This document shows, one piece after another, positions 23,660 to 26,974 of a stretch of DNA of 26,974 nucleotides (the first letter of the stretch is position 1; each line of letters opens with the position of its first letter). Source of the stretch: Bacillota bacterium (GTDB lineage: Bacteria > Bacillota > Clostridia > Peptostreptococcales > Anaerovoracaceae); assembly GCA_022706625.1 (NCBI GenBank), contig JAKJCD010000008.1, positions 1 through 26,974 of the forward strand, given 5' to 3'. The position numbers were made by a program, and so were the translations under genes. The notes below the pieces were generated by a model. That model made no database searches and had not been told where the DNA came from. It was given only the letters and a program-made list of their open reading frames with translations.

Positions 23660-23846
23660 GCATACGGAGGTTTATAACAAATCCGGATGCCTGCAATCTA
23701 ATATAGCAAAAGCAATGAAGGAGACAGTAGCAGGTCAGGGATCCTATAGAGAGGTGGCCACCCCCCTTTATGGCTCCGTCAATAGGGTGGTACCGCGGAG
23801 CGATTCGTCCCTGGATCCAAAATAGGAATCCGGGGATTTTATTATT
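23660..23846 (+). promoter_or_regulatory. T-box leader of ileS (compact form)
   Basis: The T-box core AGGGTGGTACCGCGG (23784-23798) and the pairing partner GTCCCT (23807-23812) identify an antiterminator. A competing terminator stem (23809-23818 with 23825-23835, one bulge) is followed by ATTTTATTATT. Uncharged tRNA should favour the antiterminator and ileS expression. Upstream, TGAAGGAG (23716-23723) pairs with CTCCGTCA (23774-23781) to form a stem I of only about 66 bases with an AGAGAG motif at 23748-23753. A separate 5' hairpin lies at 23660-23690. No clear isoleucine specifier codon is visible on the 3' side of stem I. Confidence 0.85.
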
Positions 23847-23905
23847 AATAAGTGATAATTCCGGCGCCCGGCACTTAAAAACACTTTAAAACCAAGAAAG
23901 AGAGA

Positions 23906-26900
23906 ATGTTCAAGATGTTTGAAAACTTATCCGGGGACCCTATCGCAGAGGTCCAAAGCAAACAGGCTGACCAATGGGACAAGGAAAGTTTGCTCGAAAA
24001 ATGCGTAACTACCAGGTATGGAAAACCTTCCTTCCTGTTCTATGAAGGCCCGCCTACGGCAAACGGCAGTCCCGGCATCCATCACGTCATCGCAAGGACT
24101 CTTAAGGATTCCGTGCTGCGCCATAAGACTATGCAGGGCTATGCGGTCAAGCGAAAAGCAGGCTGGGATACCCATGGGCTCCCTGTTGAGATCGAAGTGG
24201 AAAAACAGCTTAAGATGAACGGGAAACAGGATATCGAAAAGTACGGTATAAGAGAGTTCAATCAAAAATGCCGGGAATCCGTATTCACTTACGAAAAACA
24301 ATGGCGTGAAATGACAAGACGCATGGGCTATCTTATAGATATGGATGATCCTTACATCACCTTGGATAACGACTACATCGAGACCGGCTGGTGGATCCTG
24401 AAAGAGTTTTTCAAAGCAGGCTTGATCTATGAAGGGCATAAGATCCTGCCTTACTGCCCTCGATGCGGAACAGGACTTGCTTCCCACGAGGTGGCGTTGG
24501 GTTATAAAGAAGTGAAGACCAATACGATCACCGCAAAGTTCAGGCGCAAGGATAAGGATGAGTATTTTTTAGCATGGACGACAACACCATGGACCCTGGC
24601 TTCCAATGTGTCCCTGACTGTAGGCCCGGACATAGATTATATAAAAGCGGAGCAGCGTGGATCGGTCTATTATGTCAGCAAGATCCTGGCAGACATGGTT
24701 TTAGGCGCAGGAAGCTATAGGGTGCTTGAGGAGCTGAAGGGCTGCGATCTTGAATACATTGAGTATGAGCAGCTGATGCCCTTCGTAAAAGTGGATAAAA
24801 AGGCCTTCTATGTAACCTGCGGCGACTATGTTACCACGGAAGACGGCACCGGTATAGTCCACACGGCTCCGGCCTTCGGCGAAGACGACTACAATACCGG
24901 CAGGAAGTACGGGCTCCCTGTTCCAAACCCGGTGGACGAGGAGGGAAAATACACAGAGACTCCTTGGGCGGGGCGTTTTGTAATGGAAGAGGGCCTGGAT
25001 GTGGACATCATTAAATGGCTTGCGGCAGAGGATAAAATATACAGCAAAGAGAAGGTGGAGCATAACTATCCTCATTGCTGGAGATGTTCCACACCGCTGC
25101 TTTATTATGCCAAACCAAGCTGGTATATTGAAATGACAAAACTTAAGGATCAGCTGGTTGAGAATAATAATAAAATAAATTGGTTTCCTGCCTTTGTAGG
25201 CGAGAAGCGATTCGGCAACTGGATCGAAAATGTCAACGACTGGGCTATTTCTCGCAATAGATACTGGGGAACTCCGATCAATATCTGGCGCTGCGACTGC
25301 GGGCATCTTGAAAGCATCGGATCAAGGGCTGAGCTGGCAGATAAAGCCATAGAAAATATAGATGAATCTATAGAGCTGCACAGGCCTGACGTTGATGAAG
25401 TCCATATAAGATGCCCGGAATGCGGAAAGACCATGAGCCGGATCCCCGAGGTCATGGACTGCTGGTTTGACAGCGGCGCCATGCCTTACGGACAGAGACA
25501 TTATCCCTTTGAAAACAAAGATACCTTTGACACGGAGTTTTTCCCTGCGGATTTTATCTGTGAAGGTATAGACCAGACCAGGGGCTGGTTCTACTCACTC
25601 CTTGCCATTTCAACTTTTATAAAGGGCACCTCGCCTTATAAAAACGTTCTGGTTAATGACTTGATACTTGACAAAGAGGGGAAGAAGATGTCCAAATCCA
25701 AGGGAAATACTGTAGATCCCTTCGACCTTTTCGATAAATACGGAGCAGATGCCACAAGGTGGTATCTGCTGTACACCTCTCCGGCCTGGTCGCCTACAAA
25801 GTTTGACGAGGACGGCCTGATCGAGATAGTCAGCAAATTCTTCGGTACCTTGCGGAATGTTTACAATTTCCTTGTTTTGTATTCCAATACCGATGGGATT
25901 GATCCCAGAACTTTTTCCGTGGATTATGCAAAGCGGTCTGAACTTGATCGTTGGATACTGTCCAAGTATAACCGTTTGATCCGTGAGGTGATTGAAGAAA
26001 TGGACCGCTATGACCACATGCGATCCGTGCGTAAAATCCAGGATTTCCTTGTGGAAGACTTTTCTAACTGGTACATTCGCCGTGCCAGAAGACGTTTCTG
26101 GGGTGATGAGCTTACCGATGATAAAAAGGCTGTGTATCTTACCGCTTACGAAGTACTGGTGGGAATTACCAAGCTGTCCGCTCCATTTGCGCCTTTTATC
26201 ACCGATGAGATCTATACGAAGCTGACGGGAGAAGAATCCGTCCATCTGTCTTACTATCCGGAATCCAGGGCTGAATTGATTGACGACAGGGCCGAGGAGA
26301 GGATGGACCTGGTGAGGGCACTGGTCAGTCTGGGAAGAGGGGTCAGAGAAAAAGAACGAATAAAGGTACGCCAGCCTCTGTCTGAGATACTGGTGGACGG
26401 GAAATATGAAGAGCTGATCGGAGATATGGCGGATCTTATCAAAGAGGAGCTGAATGTAAAGGAAGTGGTCTTTGAAAAGGAACTGGATAAGTTCATGGAC
26501 CTAAGCCTTAAACCAAATTTCAAGGCGGCGGGCCCGGCTTTAGGAGGAAAGATAAAAGCTTTCGGGGCCGCTATCGCAAAACTGGATCCGAAAGAAGCCG
26601 CTGCCGCATTGGACAAAGATGGACGAATAGAATTAGAACTGGACGGGGAAATATTTTCTGCCGAAGAGGACCTGTTCGAGGTGAGGATTAACGCAAAACC
26701 CGGTTTTGCGGTAGCAATGGGAGACAGTGTATTCGTGATCCTCGACACCACCATAACACCGGAACTGAAATCGGAAGGGATTGCCCGGGAAATGATCTCC
26801 AAGGTGCAGCAGCTTCGCAAGCAAAAGGATTTTGAGGTGACGGACAGGATCAGAATCAACTATCGGGGAGATGATATTTTTAAAAGAGCCCTGGAGGAAC

Positions 26901-26974
26901 ACAGAGATTATATTATGGGCGAAACACTGGCACAGGAGCTCAAAGAAACAGAAGATCCGCTTACAGAGTACGAT
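23906..26974 (+). CDS. ileS: Isoleucyl-tRNA synthetase, 3' end beyond the window
   Basis: Class I aminoacyl-tRNA synthetase charging tRNA-Ile. In-frame coding runs from 23906 to the window edge, 1023 codons without a stop. The HIGH-type motif is GIHHV (residues 57-61) and KMSKS lies at 594-598. WTTTPWTLASN marks the editing (CP1) domain, and DWAISRNRYWGTPI follows. The sequence style and length point to the long, eukaryote-like IleS2 group rather than the type with a C-terminal zinc finger; only a few residues are likely missing. The first ATG is taken as start, though ATG 23915 is possible and the ribosome binding site (GAAAGAGAG) is weak. Expression is controlled by the T-box leader. Confidence 0.96.
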   Translation, partial: MFKMFENLSGDPIAEVQSKQADQWDKESLLEKCVTTRYGKPSFLFYEGPPTANGSPGIHHVIARTLKDSVLRHKTMQGYAVKRKAGWDTHGLPVEIEVEKQLKMNGKQDIEKYGIREFNQKCRESVFTYEKQWREMTRRMGYLIDMDDPYITLDNDYIETGWWILKEFFKAGLIYEGHKILPYCPRCGTGLASHEVALGYKEVKTNTITAKFRRKDKDEYFLAWTTTPWTLASNVSLTVGPDIDYIKAEQRGSVYYVSKILADMVLGAGSYRVLEELKGCDLEYIEYEQLMPFVKVDKKAFYVTCGDYVTTEDGTGIVHTAPAFGEDDYNTGRKYGLPVPNPVDEEGKYTETPWAGRFVMEEGLDVDIIKWLAAEDKIYSKEKVEHNYPHCWRCSTPLLYYAKPSWYIEMTKLKDQLVENNNKINWFPAFVGEKRFGNWIENVNDWAISRNRYWGTPINIWRCDCGHLESIGSRAELADKAIENIDESIELHRPDVDEVHIRCPECGKTMSRIPEVMDCWFDSGAMPYGQRHYPFENKDTFDTEFFPADFICEGIDQTRGWFYSLLAISTFIKGTSPYKNVLVNDLILDKEGKKMSKSKGNTVDPFDLFDKYGADATRWYLLYTSPAWSPTKFDEDGLIEIVSKFFGTLRNVYNFLVLYSNTDGIDPRTFSVDYAKRSELDRWILSKYNRLIREVIEEMDRYDHMRSVRKIQDFLVEDFSNWYIRRARRRFWGDELTDDKKAVYLTAYEVLVGITKLSAPFAPFITDEIYTKLTGEESVHLSYYPESRAELIDDRAEERMDLVRALVSLGRGVREKERIKVRQPLSEILVDGKYEELIGDMADLIKEELNVKEVVFEKELDKFMDLSLKPNFKAAGPALGGKIKAFGAAIAKLDPKEAAAALDKDGRIELELDGEIFSAEEDLFEVRINAKPGFAVAMGDSVFVILDTTITPELKSEGIAREMISKVQQLRKQKDFEVTDRIRINYRGDDIFKRALEEHRDYIMGETLAQELKETEDPLTEYD

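Overview
The window looks like chromosomal DNA from an anaerobic, spore-lineage member of the Firmicutes (class Clostridia). The evidence is a BofA-family gene, YaaL and YerC homologues, a LexA site of the Firmicutes (GAAC-N4-GTTY) type, a T-box leader in front of ileS, AGGAGG-type ribosome binding sites, and moderate GC with many AT-rich sigma-A promoters. Genus cannot be assigned from the sequence alone. Most of the content is housekeeping, and I see no phage, insertion sequence, CRISPR array, rRNA or tRNA.

Layout. Positions 1-670: a yaaL-like gene (minus) diverges from a bofA-like gene (plus) around a small palindrome. Positions 740-2560: a monocistronic APC amino-acid permease with its own promoter, an overlapping dyad and a strong terminator. 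Positions 2600-5066: an unrecognised membrane protein, with a possible faint resemblance to the NuoH/HycD family, converges on citrate synthase, and their 3' ends overlap by 20 bp. Positions 4925-5904: a 980-bp stretch with no convincing gene. It holds the citrate synthase promoter, an array of related hairpins built on a GCAACGG core, three REP-like palindromes, two pairs of direct repeats, and the SOS-controlled uvrBA promoter. Positions 5905-10760: uvrB-uvrA. Positions 10740-13382: pncB-ilvE, with a structured leader. Positions 13448-13979: a membrane-anchored PrcB_C-domain protein whose ribosome binding site lies in a hairpin arm. Positions 14118-14899: a ParA/MinD-like protein with a degenerate P-loop, driven by a near-consensus promoter. 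Positions 15055-20912: ftsE, ftsX, an M23 peptidase with coiled coil, recJ, and a ctp-type S41 protease gene broken by a frameshift. Positions 20939-21244: yerC-like regulator on the minus strand. Positions 21412-23605: phosphopantetheinyl transferase, EamA transporter, recX. Positions 23623-26974: ileS with a T-box leader, cut by the window's right edge.

Functional themes. Three genes handle DNA damage or recombination (uvrBA, recJ, recX), with a LexA operator on uvrBA. FtsEX plus the coiled-coil M23 peptidase make the classical division-linked murein hydrolase activation unit, and the ctp protease beside it could process a wall enzyme. pncB feeds NAD salvage, and ilvE and citrate synthase feed amino-acid metabolism. 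The items most worth following up are the repeat island at 5216-5740, the unusually compact ileS T-box, the degenerate P-loop protein next to ftsEX, the ctp frameshift, and the unrecognised membrane protein opposite citrate synthase.
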